Positions 7,107 through 14,730 are shown, counted from the first letter of the stretch. The stretch: 14,807 bases of DNA from Collinsella sp. (GCA_031292915.1 JAUMSH010000010.1:1-14807); one strand, 5' to 3'. Notes: a model not told the origin generated them from the letters alone. A program made the numbers and translations.

Positions 7107-7150
7107 AAAAAAACGAGCGAGGATTTTGAGGTCCTCGCTCGTTTTTGTTT
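7107..7150. terminator. Bidirectional Rho-independent terminator
   Basis: AAAAACGAGCGAGGA (7109-7123) pairs perfectly with TCCTCGCTCGTTTTT (7132-7146) around an eight-base loop. T-runs follow on the plus strand and A-runs precede it, so it can end both the zinc-ribbon transcript and the topA transcript that meets it from the other side. Confidence 0.9.
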
Positions 7151-7173
7151 TAGGTGATGCTTCGACCGTGCGG

Positions 7174-9765
7174 CTACTTGTCGGCAGCGGTCTTTTTGGT
7201 AGTCGACTTCTTGGCCGTCGTCTTTTTGGCGGTCGTCTTCTTGGCAGCAGTCTTCTTTGCCGCCGCCGTCTTCTTCGCCGTGCTCGCCTTGGTCGTGGTC
7301 TTGCGGCCGCGGGCCGGCTTTTTCTCCTTGGTCGGGCAGTCCATGTTCACGCAGATGCGCCACGGGCCGCGCGCCGTGTTGACCACCACGATGGGGGCGC
7401 CGCACTCGGGACAGGTCTCACCCGTCGCCTCGAGCTTACCGCGCGCCGGCAGAGGATAGCTCACGCCGCAGTCATCGTAGTTGGTGCAGCGGATAAAGCG
7501 CTTGCCGCTCTTCTCACTCTTGTGCGCGATCAGGTCGCCATGGCGTCCGGCCTCGGCGCACACCTTGCACTCGCCCACCTTAAGGTCGGGCTCGTAGTTG
7601 GTGGGGCACGTCGGGTTCACGCAGATCTCGAAAGCCTTCTGACGGAACGGCTGACACTTAATGCGCGGCGCGCCGCACTCGGGGCACACGGCTGCCTCGC
7701 CCTCGAGCGGGCTCACCTTGACGCCACTCGGCACCGGATAGGTCACGTCGCAGTCGGGCCATCCCATGCAGCCGATAAAGCTGCCGCGGGTCTTGGCGCT
7801 CGTCTTCATAACCAGGTCCTTGCCGCACTTGGGACAGGCGCCCACGCGCGCATCGGCCGTGACGGCGTCGCTGATAGCGTCGCCCAGCTCCTGCGTATGC
7901 TTGAGCAGCTCGTCGAGCACGCCGGCCAGCAGTGCGCGCGAGTGCGTCACGACATGCTCTTCGGTGTCCTCGCCGCGCTCGACGCGGGTCATGTCGCCGT
8001 CGAGCTCGCTGGTCATATCGGGGCTCGTGATGCGCGGGGCAAACTGCGTCAGCGCATCGATGATGGCAATGCCCAGCTGGCTCGGCTCAACGGGATCGTT
8101 TTTGAGATAGCGCACGGCGTACAGGCGCTCGATGATGCTCGCGCGCGTGGACTTGGTACCCAGGCCGCGCTTTTCCATCTCCTGCACGAGCTTGCCCTGG
8201 CTGTAGCGCGCGGGCGGCTCGGTCTGCTTGGCCTCGAGCTTAATGTCGAACACGTCGACCGTATCGCCCTGCTCCAGCGGCGGCATCTGCTCGTCGCGCT
8301 TGAGACCGTACGGGTATGCCTCGCGGAAACCGGGGGTCACGAGCACATCGCCCGAAGCCACGAACGGCTCGCCGTTCACATCGAGCTCGAGCTTGGTGTT
8401 CTCGATGGTCGCAGGCCCCATGAGCGTCGCCAGGAAGCGGCGGGCGATGAGGTCGTAGAGCTTGCGCTGGCCGCCATCGAGCGCGGACGGGTCGCCCTCG
8501 CCCGTAGGATAGATAGGCGGGTGGTCGGTGGTCTCGACCTTGCCGCGCGTGGGCTTCATGGGACCGGCGAGCACCTTTTTGCACACGGGCGCCAGCGCCG
8601 GGTTGATCTTTGCCAGGTCGCTCACCACGGCGCCCAGATCGAGCGTCGCAGGGTACACGGTATTGTCGACACGCGGGTAGCTGATGAGACCGGCCATGTA
8701 GAGGGACTCGGCGATGCGCATGGTACGCGCAGGTGAGATGCCCTCGGCTGCGGCGGCAGCCTGCAGCGAGGTGGTCGCAAACGGCGTGGGCGGCTGCTGC
8801 TTGCGCGAACGCTTGGTCACCGCGGCGACGGTTGCCGTCGCAACGCCGTCGACATGGCCGTACGCCGCCTCAGCAGCATCCTTGTCGGTAAAGCGCGCCG
8901 TCTTGTGCGCAATCTTAAAGCGGTCGTCCTCGGCAGCACCCTGCGCGGCGCCCATGCCGCGGATCTGCCAATAGTCCTCGGGCACAAACGCCATGCGCTC
9001 GCGCTCGCGCTCAACCACCAGGGCGAGCGTCGGCGTCTGCACACGGCCGGCGGAACGCACGTTGCCAAAGCCGCCAAACTTGGCGAGCGTCAGGTAGCGC
9101 GTGAGCACCGCGCCCCAAATGAGGTCGATGTGCTGACGGCTCTCGCCGGCGTCGGCCAAGTTCTGGTCGAGCGAGACGAGATTATCAAAGGCCTGCGTAA
9201 TCTCGGCCTTGGTAAACGAAGAATACTGGGCGCGGGCGACCGGCAAGTCGGGCGCAACCTCGCGCACCTTGTTGAGGGCGTCCGAACCGATCAGCTCGCC
9301 CTCGCGATCGAAGTCCGTGGCGATGATGACACTGTCGGACTTCTTGGCGAGGTTCTTGAGCGAACGAATGAGTTCCTTCTCGGCCGGTAGCTTAATGACG
9401 GGCGCCCAGGTGAGGTAAGGCAGGCTCTCGAGTTTCCAGCCCTTGATTGAGATGCCATCGGCAAGAAACGGCTTGCGCTTGGTGTCGTAGGGCGGACGCG
9501 CCAGGCCATCGGGTATGTCGGCCGGCAGCATCTCGCCGTCCTCGGTGACCGAATACCAGCCCAGCTTTTTATCGAACAGCACGCTGTCGCAAAAATCGGG
9601 CGCTAGGATGTGACCGGCAAGGCCGATGGTCACGCACTCCTCGCCCTTCCACTCAAAACGGTAGATGGCGGTGTTGTACACCTTGTCCTTTTTGGGCTTG
9701 CCCGTGGACAGACGCTCGGCAATCTGACGCGCGGCGTCGTTTTTCTCGGCGATGATGAGCTTCAA
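7174..9765 (-). CDS. topA: Type IA DNA topoisomerase (archaeal-like TopA)
   Basis: This 863-residue enzyme relaxes negatively supercoiled DNA through a tyrosine-DNA intermediate. The Toprim domain has Glu7 in I-I-A-E-K and Asp151/Asp153 in T-D-F-D-R-E-G-E. The active tyrosine is Tyr363 in I-S-Y-P-R-V-D-N, where Val366 replaces the usual Thr. The N-terminus and the SYPR.DNTVYP context resemble the archaeal/halobacterial TopA group more than the usual bacterial VESPAKAKTI type. Four four-cysteine zinc ribbons follow: C644/647/666/672, C694/697/715/720, C733/736/760/766 and C785/788/805/810. The last 50 residues are a Lys/Ala/Thr tail like histone H1. The start is TTG with AGGAG six bases upstream. 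It lies 54 bases after hypB and may be the last gene of that run. Confidence 0.93.
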   Translation of the reverse strand: MKLIIAEKNDAARQIAERLSTGKPKKDKVYNTAIYRFEWKGEECVTIGLAGHILAPDFCDSVLFDKKLGWYSVTEDGEMLPADIPDGLARPPYDTKRKPFLADGISIKGWKLESLPYLTWAPVIKLPAEKELIRSLKNLAKKSDSVIIATDFDREGELIGSDALNKVREVAPDLPVARAQYSSFTKAEITQAFDNLVSLDQNLADAGESRQHIDLIWGAVLTRYLTLAKFGGFGNVRSAGRVQTPTLALVVERERERMAFVPEDYWQIRGMGAAQGAAEDDRFKIAHKTARFTDKDAAEAAYGHVDGVATATVAAVTKRSRKQQPPTPFATTSLQAAAAAEGISPARTMRIAESLYMAGLISYPRVDNTVYPATLDLGAVVSDLAKINPALAPVCKKVLAGPMKPTRGKVETTDHPPIYPTGEGDPSALDGGQRKLYDLIARRFLATLMGPATIENTKLELDVNGEPFVASGDVLVTPGFREAYPYGLKRDEQMPPLEQGDTVDVFDIKLEAKQTEPPARYSQGKLVQEMEKRGLGTKSTRASIIERLYAVRYLKNDPVEPSQLGIAIIDALTQFAPRITSPDMTSELDGDMTRVERGEDTEEHVVTHSRALLAGVLDELLKHTQELGDAISDAVTADARVGACPKCGKDLVMKTSAKTRGSFIGCMGWPDCDVTYPVPSGVKVSPLEGEAAVCPECGAPRIKCQPFRQKAFEICVNPTCPTNYEPDLKVGECKVCAEAGRHGDLIAHKSEKSGKRFIRCTNYDDCGVSYPLPARGKLEATGETCPECGAPIVVVNTARGPWRICVNMDCPTKEKKPARGRKTTTKASTAKKTAAAKKTAAKKTTAKKTTAKKSTTKKTAADK

Positions 9766-9819
9766 AAGAGGCTCCTATCTCGTATCTCTGCGGCTACGCC
9801 CGCCCGTATGGCGGCCGAC

Positions 9820-10503
9820 TTACGCCCTTGCTTGCTCAATCTGCCCGATGAGCCAATCGCACCAGGCATCCATGCCCTCGCCCTTGCGCGCGCTCACGGC
9901 AAACCGCGGCGCCTGCGGATTGAGGTCATCGAGTGTCTTAGTATACCTATCCATGTCAAAATCGAAAGCCGGAGCCACGTCGACCTTGTTGAGCAGCTGC
10001 GCGCCAGCGTGCTGGAAGATGCCCGGGTACTTGATGGGCTTGTCGTCGCCCTCGGGCACCGAGAGGATCATGATGGACAGGTTCTCACCCAGGTCAAAGT
10101 CGACTGGGCAGACCAGGTTTCCCACGTTTTCGATAAAGATGACATCGATGTTATCGAGCCCAACGGCCTGGTCGAACGCGTCAACGGCCTCCATGATCAT
10201 ATTGCCCTCAAGGTGGCACAGGCCGCCCGTGTTGATCTGGATGGCGGGCATGCCGGCTTCCTTCATGGTAATGGCATCGACATCCGAGGCGATGTCGCCC
10301 TCGATGACGGCGCAGCGCAAGCCGGCCTTGTCGCGCAGGTGCTCGTTGGTACCCAGAATCGTAGTGGTCTTACCCGAGCCAGGGCTCGACAACACATTGA
10401 TCACATAGGTGCCTGTCTCATCAAATCGCTGTCGCAGCTGATCTGCCAGGCGCTCATTGCGCGACAGAATCGGCGACGCGATATCAATCGTTTTCTCGGC
10501 CAT
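9820..10503 (-). CDS. hypB: Hydrogenase nickel incorporation GTPase HypB
   Basis: HypB is a metal-binding GTPase that acts with HypA to put nickel into [NiFe] hydrogenases. The 227-residue protein has the P-loop S-S-P-G-S-G-K-T at 39-46, the metal-site residues C96-H97 and C132 at the dimer interface, and N-K-V-D at 172-175 for guanine recognition. It lacks the N-terminal CxxCGC motif and the histidine-rich nickel store found in some species. The ATG at 10503 follows AAGGAG at eight bases. It lies 55 bases after hypA, with a weak internal GGGGTATAAA promoter candidate between them. Confidence 0.96.
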   Translation of the reverse strand: MAEKTIDIASPILSRNERLADQLRQRFDETGTYVINVLSSPGSGKTTTILGTNEHLRDKAGLRCAVIEGDIASDVDAITMKEAGMPAIQINTGGLCHLEGNMIMEAVDAFDQAVGLDNIDVIFIENVGNLVCPVDFDLGENLSIMILSVPEGDDKPIKYPGIFQHAGAQLLNKVDVAPAFDFDMDRYTKTLDDLNPQAPRFAVSARKGEGMDAWCDWLIGQIEQARA

Positions 10504-10528
10504 ACTTAGCGCTCCTTAATTTGGCCCC

Positions 10529-10538
10529 TTTATACCCC
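10529..10538 (-). promoter_or_regulatory. Weak internal promoter candidate before hypB
   Basis: GGGGTATAAA on the minus strand lies 25 bases before the hypB start. It resembles the GGGGTATCAT motif before tmk and comF, but no -35 is visible at the normal distance. Confidence 0.25.
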
Positions 10539-10558
10539 ATCACCAGATGGCTAGCGGG

Positions 10559-10915
10559 CTAATCGTCGGGGGTTTCGATTTCGATACTGGCGATGTCGAG
10601 CTCGCGGCCGTGCAGCAGGCGCACGTTGGCGCCGCCACATTGAGGGCAGCGGCAATGGAAACGGTCGTGATCGAAGACCTCACCGCAGTCCTGGCACTCG
10701 CTTTGTGGATGGACCTCCTCCACGGCAAGCTCGCAGCCGCGCGTGAGCGGGTCCTCGTCGCGAAACGTCTCCCAGGCAAAGTCGAGCGCCTCGCGCACGA
10801 TCTCGGTCATATCCCCGATACGCAGCGTTACCAAAACGGCGCGCGAGGCCCCCGCCCCACGCGCCGCGCGAATCACTGTATCGAGTATGCCGTTGACAAT
10901 GCCAACCTCGTGCAT
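10559..10915 (-). CDS. hypA: Hydrogenase maturation nickel metallochaperone HypA
   Basis: HypA binds nickel through its N-terminal M-H-E and passes it to the hydrogenase large subunit with HypB. The 118-residue protein begins M1-H2-E3 and has the structural zinc site C74-x2-C77 and C90-x2-C93 with the family's usual 12-residue spacing; an extra Cys88 is present. The ATG at 10915 follows the tatC stop by six bases, with GAGGAG nine bases upstream inside the tatC end. This tight join puts it in one transcript with tatC. Confidence 0.96.
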   Translation of the reverse strand: MHEVGIVNGILDTVIRAARGAGASRAVLVTLRIGDMTEIVREALDFAWETFRDEDPLTRGCELAVEEVHPQSECQDCGEVFDHDRFHCRCPQCGGANVRLLHGRELDIASIEIETPDD

Positions 10916-10921
10916 ACCGAT

Positions 10922-11713
10922 TTACTCCTCGTCGTCCTCGTCGTCCGAGAACAGGTCCAGACGACTCACGAACAAGCCCTCCTTGCCCTCGCGCGCGGTA
11001 ATGACCACGCGAGCGATGGCGAGCGAAATCTCGTAGAGCGAGAGCAGGGCGCCATACATGAGCCCCAGCGTAACGGGCGAGCCGTCGGGCGTAATCACAG
11101 CCGAGCCCACAAGCAGGCCAACGTATACATAACGCCAGGCACTGCGGAAGGCCGCGTAGGACACGATGTGGAAGACGGACAGGTAGAAGATGATGAGCGG
11201 CAGCTCAAACGCCACGCCAAAGCCAATCATAAAGAGCAGCTCCATGTTGACGTAGTTCTCCAGATCGGGCAGCGCCGTAGCGACGGCCGAGGTCTCGCCG
11301 ATGAGCCACTCAAAGCCTGCAGGGATGATGATGAAGTAGCAAAAGATTGCGCCCAGGAAGAACAGCACCGTCGAGGCGAGCACCGTGGGCACGACCCACT
11401 TGCGCTCGTTGGGTCGAAGCGCCGGCAGGAAAAACGCCAGAATCTGCCAGATGATCATGGGCGTGCACATGACCACGGCCATCTTGATGGCCAGCGAGAA
11501 GCGCAAGCCAAAGCCGCCGAGCGTGGTAGTGATGTAGAACTTACCGTCCGGCACAAAGGAGCGGATGGGATCTTCCAGGATGTCGAGCACAACAGGCGTG
11601 GCGAAATACAGCACGATAGCGGCGGCAAACACCGACACGACCACGATGGTCAGGCGGCGACGGAGCTCTCCCAGGTGATCGAAGAGCGGCATACGCGCAG
11701 GTCCGATAGGCAT
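10922..11713 (-). CDS. tatC: Sec-independent protein translocase TatC
   Basis: TatC is the membrane receptor for twin-arginine signal peptides and carries folded proteins across the membrane. The 263-residue protein has the conserved M-P-L-F-D-H-L-G-E-L-R-R-R-L at 8-21, L-R-P-N-E-R-K-W at 99-106 and F-G-V-A-F-E-L-P at 165-172 with Glu170. Several hydrophobic segments are visible, in line with the family's six-helix topology. The C-terminal tail is acidic. The start overlaps the tatA stop by one base (TAATG), with GGAGG nine bases upstream. Association with hypA-hypB suggests that its cargo includes a Tat-exported hydrogenase, which is inference. Confidence 0.97.
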   Translation of the reverse strand: MPIGPARMPLFDHLGELRRRLTIVVVSVFAAAIVLYFATPVVLDILEDPIRSFVPDGKFYITTTLGGFGLRFSLAIKMAVVMCTPMIIWQILAFFLPALRPNERKWVVPTVLASTVLFFLGAIFCYFIIIPAGFEWLIGETSAVATALPDLENYVNMELLFMIGFGVAFELPLIIFYLSVFHIVSYAAFRSAWRYVYVGLLVGSAVITPDGSPVTLGLMYGALLSLYEISLAIARVVITAREGKEGLFVSRLDLFSDDEDDEE

Positions 11714-12294
11714 TACTCATCGCCTCCCTTCGGGGCGTCGGCGGCAGCGGCGTCGTCCTCGGCCTCGAGCTCGCGAGCGAGCTGGTCGACGACGGCCTTG
11801 CGCTTGCGGGGACGACGAGCGTAGAGGTCAGCCGTCGTGGGCTCTGCCGGCTCGGGCTCGGGCTCCGGCTCTGCAGCAGGCTCGGGCTCGGCTGCGGCAG
11901 CAGCAGCGGCGGCAGGCTCTGCACCCTTGGCCTCCTCGGCAATACCTTCGTCCTCGGTGGCACCCTCGCTCGCGGCCTTCTCGGCGGCAAGGCGGGCACG
12001 GCGCTCGGCAAAGGTCTCCTTCTTTGCGGGTGCAGCCGTCCCGGCGGCATCCTCGTCCGCATCGGAATCGTCATCGACGACAGCCTTCTTGGGCTTGACC
12101 GGAGCCGACGCGGCCTCGCTTACCGGATCGATGATCTCGGACTGAACAACGGCCGTCATCTTTTCCTGCGTCTCGCGGAACTGACGGATGGCACGGCCGA
12201 TCGTGCGGCCCATCTGCGGGAGCTTATCCGGGCCAAACAGCAAAAAGCCGAAGACCACGATGATCGCGAGCTCACCCTCTCCAATACCAAACAC
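11713..12294 (-). CDS. tatA: Twin-arginine translocase TatA/TatB family subunit
   Basis: TatA/B proteins form or regulate the Tat pore next to TatC. The first 50 residues hold the family pattern: G-E-G-E-L-A-I-I-V-V-F-G-F-L-L-F-G-P-D-K-L-P and then an amphipathic helix, with the LFGPDKLP hinge closer to TatB. The chain is 193 residues, well above the usual 60-100; the extra C-terminus is acidic and disordered, with Ala runs and P-E repeats and a basic RRPRKRK at 160-166. The GTG at 12294 is chosen over the upstream 12339 start because GGAGG lies five bases before it and the Tat signature begins at the second residue. Only one TatA/B gene is visible here. Confidence 0.9.
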   Translation of the reverse strand: MFGIGEGELAIIVVFGFLLFGPDKLPQMGRTIGRAIRQFRETQEKMTAVVQSEIIDPVSEAASAPVKPKKAVVDDDSDADEDAAGTAAPAKKETFAERRARLAAEKAASEGATEDEGIAEEAKGAEPAAAAAAAAEPEPAAEPEPEPEPAEPTTADLYARRPRKRKAVVDQLARELEAEDDAAAADAPKGGDE

Positions 12295-12306
12295 ACATAC
12301 CTCCAA

Positions 12307-12326
12307 GGCTCGATGTGAGTCGAGCC
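12307..12326 (-). promoter_or_regulatory. Small hairpin just before the tatA ribosome binding site
   Basis: GGCTCGA and TCGAGCC pair as a 7-bp stem with a 6-base loop immediately upstream of the GGAGG site. It would be part of the tatA leader if transcription starts near 12362. It does not cover the binding site itself. Confidence 0.4.
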
Positions 12327-12369
12327 CGCACCGCGCCATTCGGCCGGAACTCGTCTATTCATTCGGTCA

Positions 12370-12375
12370 AGTATA
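12370..12375 (-). promoter_or_regulatory. Possible tatA promoter -10
   Basis: TATACT followed by TGACCGAA on the minus strand lies 75 bases before the GTG start. The same TATACTT is found before the aminotransferase gene. No clear -35 is seen at 17 bases. A 6-bp hairpin (CGGACG/CGTCCG) lies just upstream, in the 153-base gap after the STAS gene. Confidence 0.35.
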
Positions 12376-12447
12376 GCGCCCGGACGCCAAAACGTCCGAG
12401 CGCATCACAAACATATGCCAAACGGCACGCCCTTTTGGGGGCAAAGA

Positions 12448-12762
12448 TTATGCCGCCGTGATCGAAATCTCCTGGTCGACGCCCAGCAGCTGAACCACGC
12501 GCATCACCGGGGGCTGCACATTGGTGCAGCTAAAGCGCTTACCGTGGTCGACCGCGTGGTGCGCGGCGCCCACGAGCACGCCAATGCCCGTCGAATCGAT
12601 GTAGCTCACCTGGGCAAAATCGAGCTCAACGGCCTCAGTGGGCTGCTCGAGCGCCAAGTCGATGGCATTGCGCAGGCTATCGGCGTTAGAGATATCGATC
12701 TCGCCGGTTACCTTAATGGTGTAGATCTCCGGCGTGGGGTTGGTGGAAATACCCAAATCCAT
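12448..12762 (-). CDS. STAS-domain anti-sigma factor antagonist-like protein
   Basis: This 104-residue protein is a single STAS domain of the SpoIIAA/RsbV type. Such proteins bind and release an anti-sigma kinase depending on phosphorylation of one serine. The diagnostic D-S-T-G-I-G-V-L-V-G at 56-65 is intact, with Ser57 as the predicted phosphorylation site, and V-T-G-E-I-D-I-S-N-A is at 18-27. No partner kinase or sigma factor is next to it in the window, so which switch it serves cannot be told. The ATG at 12762 follows AAAGGAG at seven bases; the site lies in the loop of a short ATACG/CGTAT hairpin. It lies 51 bases after the aminotransferase, probably in the same transcript. Confidence 0.92.
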   Translation of the reverse strand: MDLGISTNPTPEIYTIKVTGEIDISNADSLRNAIDLALEQPTEAVELDFAQVSYIDSTGIGVLVGAAHHAVDHGKRFSCTNVQPPVMRVVQLLGVDQEISITAA

Positions 12763-12813
12763 GTATACGCTCCTTTACGTATCGAAAATGCGGATAGTAC
12801 GGGAAGCCGCGCG

Positions 12814-14118
12814 TTAGGCGCGCTCGGCACGCGCAAGCTCGGCAGCGACAAGCTTAACGGCCAGCACCAGCACATCGAGCGCGGCCTCCAGGTCCTCGAC
12901 CGTGGGATAGCTTGGCGCGATGCGGATGTTGGTGTCGCGCGGGTCCTTGCCATAGGGCCAGGTAGCACCGGCCGGCGTGAGCTTGACGCCCAAATCGGCG
13001 CAAAGCGCGGCGACCTTTTGGGCCGAGCCCTCGGGACCATCGAAGCTTACAAAGTAGCCGCCGCGGGGGTGCGTCCAGGTGGCGCAGCCCGTGTCGCCCA
13101 AGCCCTCGGTGAGCTTGCGCTCGACGGCCTCAAAGCGCGGACGCAGGAACTCGGCGTGCTTTTTCATGTGCTCCTTGACCGCCTCGATGGTGGGAAGGAA
13201 GCGCACGTGACGCAGCTGGTTGAGCTTGTCGGCACTGATGAGGCCGGCCTTCAGGCACTTGGAGAACTCGGCGATGACCGCGGGGCTCGCACCGATAAAG
13301 CCGATGCCGGCGCCCGGGAAGGTGATCTTGGATGTCGAGGCAAAGGCCACCACGCGGTCCTCGGTGCCCGCCACGCGAGCGAGGTCAAAGATGTTTGCGA
13401 GCTCGTCGGTCTCGTCGTACAGGTCGTGCACGCAGTAGGCGTTGTCCCAGAAGATGCGGAAATCGGGCGCGGCCGTGGGCATCTCGACCAGGCGGCGCAC
13501 AGTGTCCTCGCTAAAGGTGATGCCCGTGGGGTTGGAATACTTGGGCACGCACCAGATACCCTTGATGGAATCGTCGGCGGCAACGAGGCGCTCGATCTCG
13601 TCCATGTCGGGGCCGTTGTCGGTCATTGCGACGGGAACGTTCTCGATGCCCAAGTCGGCGGTGATGCCAAAGTGGCGATCGTAGCCGGGAACCGGGCACA
13701 GGAACTTGACCTTCTTGCCGTCATGCGCGGCCTCGTAAGCCTCCCAAGGCTCGCTGCCGCACGAGCCGCAACGCCAGAACATGCCGGCGATGTCATGCTC
13801 GATCAAAAGGCTCGACGAACCCAGCACGAGCGTCTGCTCGACGGGGCAGCCCAGGAACTCCCCTGCCAACTTACGTGCTGAGGGAATGCCCTCGAAGCAG
13901 CCGTAGTTGGAACAATCGACGTTGCCATCGTGCAGATCGGCGTCGGCATTGAGGATATCGAGCATGGGGCGCGAGATGTCCACCTGGGAGGGCGACGGCT
14001 TGCCGCGGGCCATGTCGAGCGCCAGGCCCTTGGCCTTGACCTCGGCGACCTCGGCTTTGAGTGCCTCGATGGCGGCATCGAGTTCGGTGGTTTCCATCTT
14101 CTGGTAGATCGTCTGCAT
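12814..14118 (-). CDS. PLP-dependent aminotransferase, aspartate aminotransferase subgroup Ic type
   Basis: This 434-residue enzyme moves amino groups with pyridoxal phosphate; the likely pair is aspartate and 2-oxoglutarate, by family resemblance to the actinobacterial subgroup Ic (MocR-like) aspartate aminotransferases. Visible signatures are D-M-A-R-G-K-P-S-P at 35-43, V-P-G-Y-D-R-H-F at 143-150, the Y-S-N-P-T-G motif with Asn196, W-D-N-A-Y with Asp225, the PLP lysine Lys264 in S-T-S-K-I-T-F, and the carboxylate-binding Arg399 in N-I-R-I-A-P-S. Length is normal. The ATG at 14118 has GAAAGG nine bases upstream. It heads a likely two-gene unit with the STAS gene. Confidence 0.93.
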   Translation of the reverse strand: MQTIYQKMETTELDAAIEALKAEVAEVKAKGLALDMARGKPSPSQVDISRPMLDILNADADLHDGNVDCSNYGCFEGIPSARKLAGEFLGCPVEQTLVLGSSSLLIEHDIAGMFWRCGSCGSEPWEAYEAAHDGKKVKFLCPVPGYDRHFGITADLGIENVPVAMTDNGPDMDEIERLVAADDSIKGIWCVPKYSNPTGITFSEDTVRRLVEMPTAAPDFRIFWDNAYCVHDLYDETDELANIFDLARVAGTEDRVVAFASTSKITFPGAGIGFIGASPAVIAEFSKCLKAGLISADKLNQLRHVRFLPTIEAVKEHMKKHAEFLRPRFEAVERKLTEGLGDTGCATWTHPRGGYFVSFDGPEGSAQKVAALCADLGVKLTPAGATWPYGKDPRDTNIRIAPSYPTVEDLEAALDVLVLAVKLVAAELARAERA

Positions 14119-14160
14119 GGGGTGCGACCTTTCGCGAAGCGGTACGTTGCAGTTCGTCTA

Positions 14161-14166
14161 AGTATA
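14161..14166 (-). promoter_or_regulatory. Possible promoter -10 of the aminotransferase gene
   Basis: TATACT on the minus strand is 42 bases before the ATG at 14118 and is followed by TAGACGAA, much like the site before tatA. The -35 is weak. The 150-base gap also has to carry the promoter for the divergent small gene at 14269. Confidence 0.4.
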
Positions 14167-14268
14167 GACCGCCACCGCCGCAACGTTATGAAGCCGTGAT
14201 AGATTAAGTCCATCGCAATAAATTACGAATCGCCGCGCATGCCGGCGTGGGGCGCCCAAGGAGGCACT

Positions 14269-14523
14269 ATGGAGTATGGATCGTTCCAGGCCGAGGAATT
14301 CGGCGACCTGCAGCGCCTGGTCGACGGGCTGTTTTACGACCGCCACGTCATCGACCGCCTGGATCTAATCGTACAGGCCGAGATCTTGGACTTGGCGCCC
14401 GATCTCATGGAAATCGTCAACCTTTTGCCGCCCGGCTACTACGACCGTCAATCGCTTTGCGACCAGCTCAACTCAGCCTTGGCTGCCCACGGCTGGGGCG
14501 CCGTCTACGGCACCGTGGAATAA
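14269..14523 (+). CDS. Small conserved-looking hypothetical protein (84 residues)
   Basis: I do not recognise this protein by name. The ATG at 14269 follows a strong AAGGAGG at four bases; an earlier ATG at 14239 has no good site. The protein is acidic and alpha-helical in look, with a hydrophobic L-D-L-I-V-Q-A-E-I-L-D-L segment and a C-terminal L-L-P-P-G-Y-Y-D-R-Q-S-L-C-D-Q-L-N stretch that looks like a small structured domain. There is no signal peptide or membrane helix, and no cysteine pair. Its codon use matches the core genes. It is transcribed away from the aminotransferase, and the edge repeat begins 60 bases after its stop. Confidence 0.65.
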   Translation: MEYGSFQAEEFGDLQRLVDGLFYDRHVIDRLDLIVQAEILDLAPDLMEIVNLLPPGYYDRQSLCDQLNSALAAHGWGAVYGTVE

Positions 14524-14583
14524 ACCTCGAGGCCGACGATTTGGCCCGTTTCCCGACCCTGGCGAGGCTTGTTTTAGGGCTTG

Positions 14584-14698
14584 TGGCCAAAAAAGGGCAA
14601 ATATGAGTACTGTTACCTTTTTAGTAGCAGCGATACTTGGTCGAAATCGGCAAAACTGGACTTGAAACTCGGTGGCGCGCGCAGACGTGGTGTAAGAG
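14584..14698 (-). repeat. Right copy of the edge repeat (inverted partner at 112-236)
   Basis: The outer block 14584-14631 begins TGGCCAAAA and holds GCAAATATGAGTAC; the inner block 14671-14698 ends in GTGGTGTAAGAG. Both match the left copy in inverted order (about 39 of 48 and 23 of 28). CTGTTAC and GTAGCAG again form a 7-bp stem with a different seven-base loop. Inward of the inner block, 32 bases later, a minus-strand frame stops at 14731. IS256-type terminal repeats also carry a GTGTAA-like core, but I cannot confirm that family here. Confidence 0.65.
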
Positions 14699-14730
14699 TG
14701 TCCTGAGGTCCGTCGCTGCAAGCCCCGATG

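Noticed and set aside
7033..8736. A 567-codon open frame on the plus strand
   Set aside because: It lies opposite topA, has no clear ribosome binding site, and its product is an Ala/Arg/Leu/His-rich shadow typical of GC-rich antisense frames.
10547..11824. A 425-codon open frame on the plus strand
   Set aside because: It is antisense to hypA and tatC and made of low-complexity Glu/Arg/His runs.
12295..12339. Longer tatA start at 12339
   Set aside because: The added residues carry no Tat signal and the GTG at 12294 has GGAGG five bases upstream.
12415..13881. A 488-codon open frame on the plus strand
   Set aside because: It is antisense to the STAS and aminotransferase genes, both of which have intact catalytic motifs.
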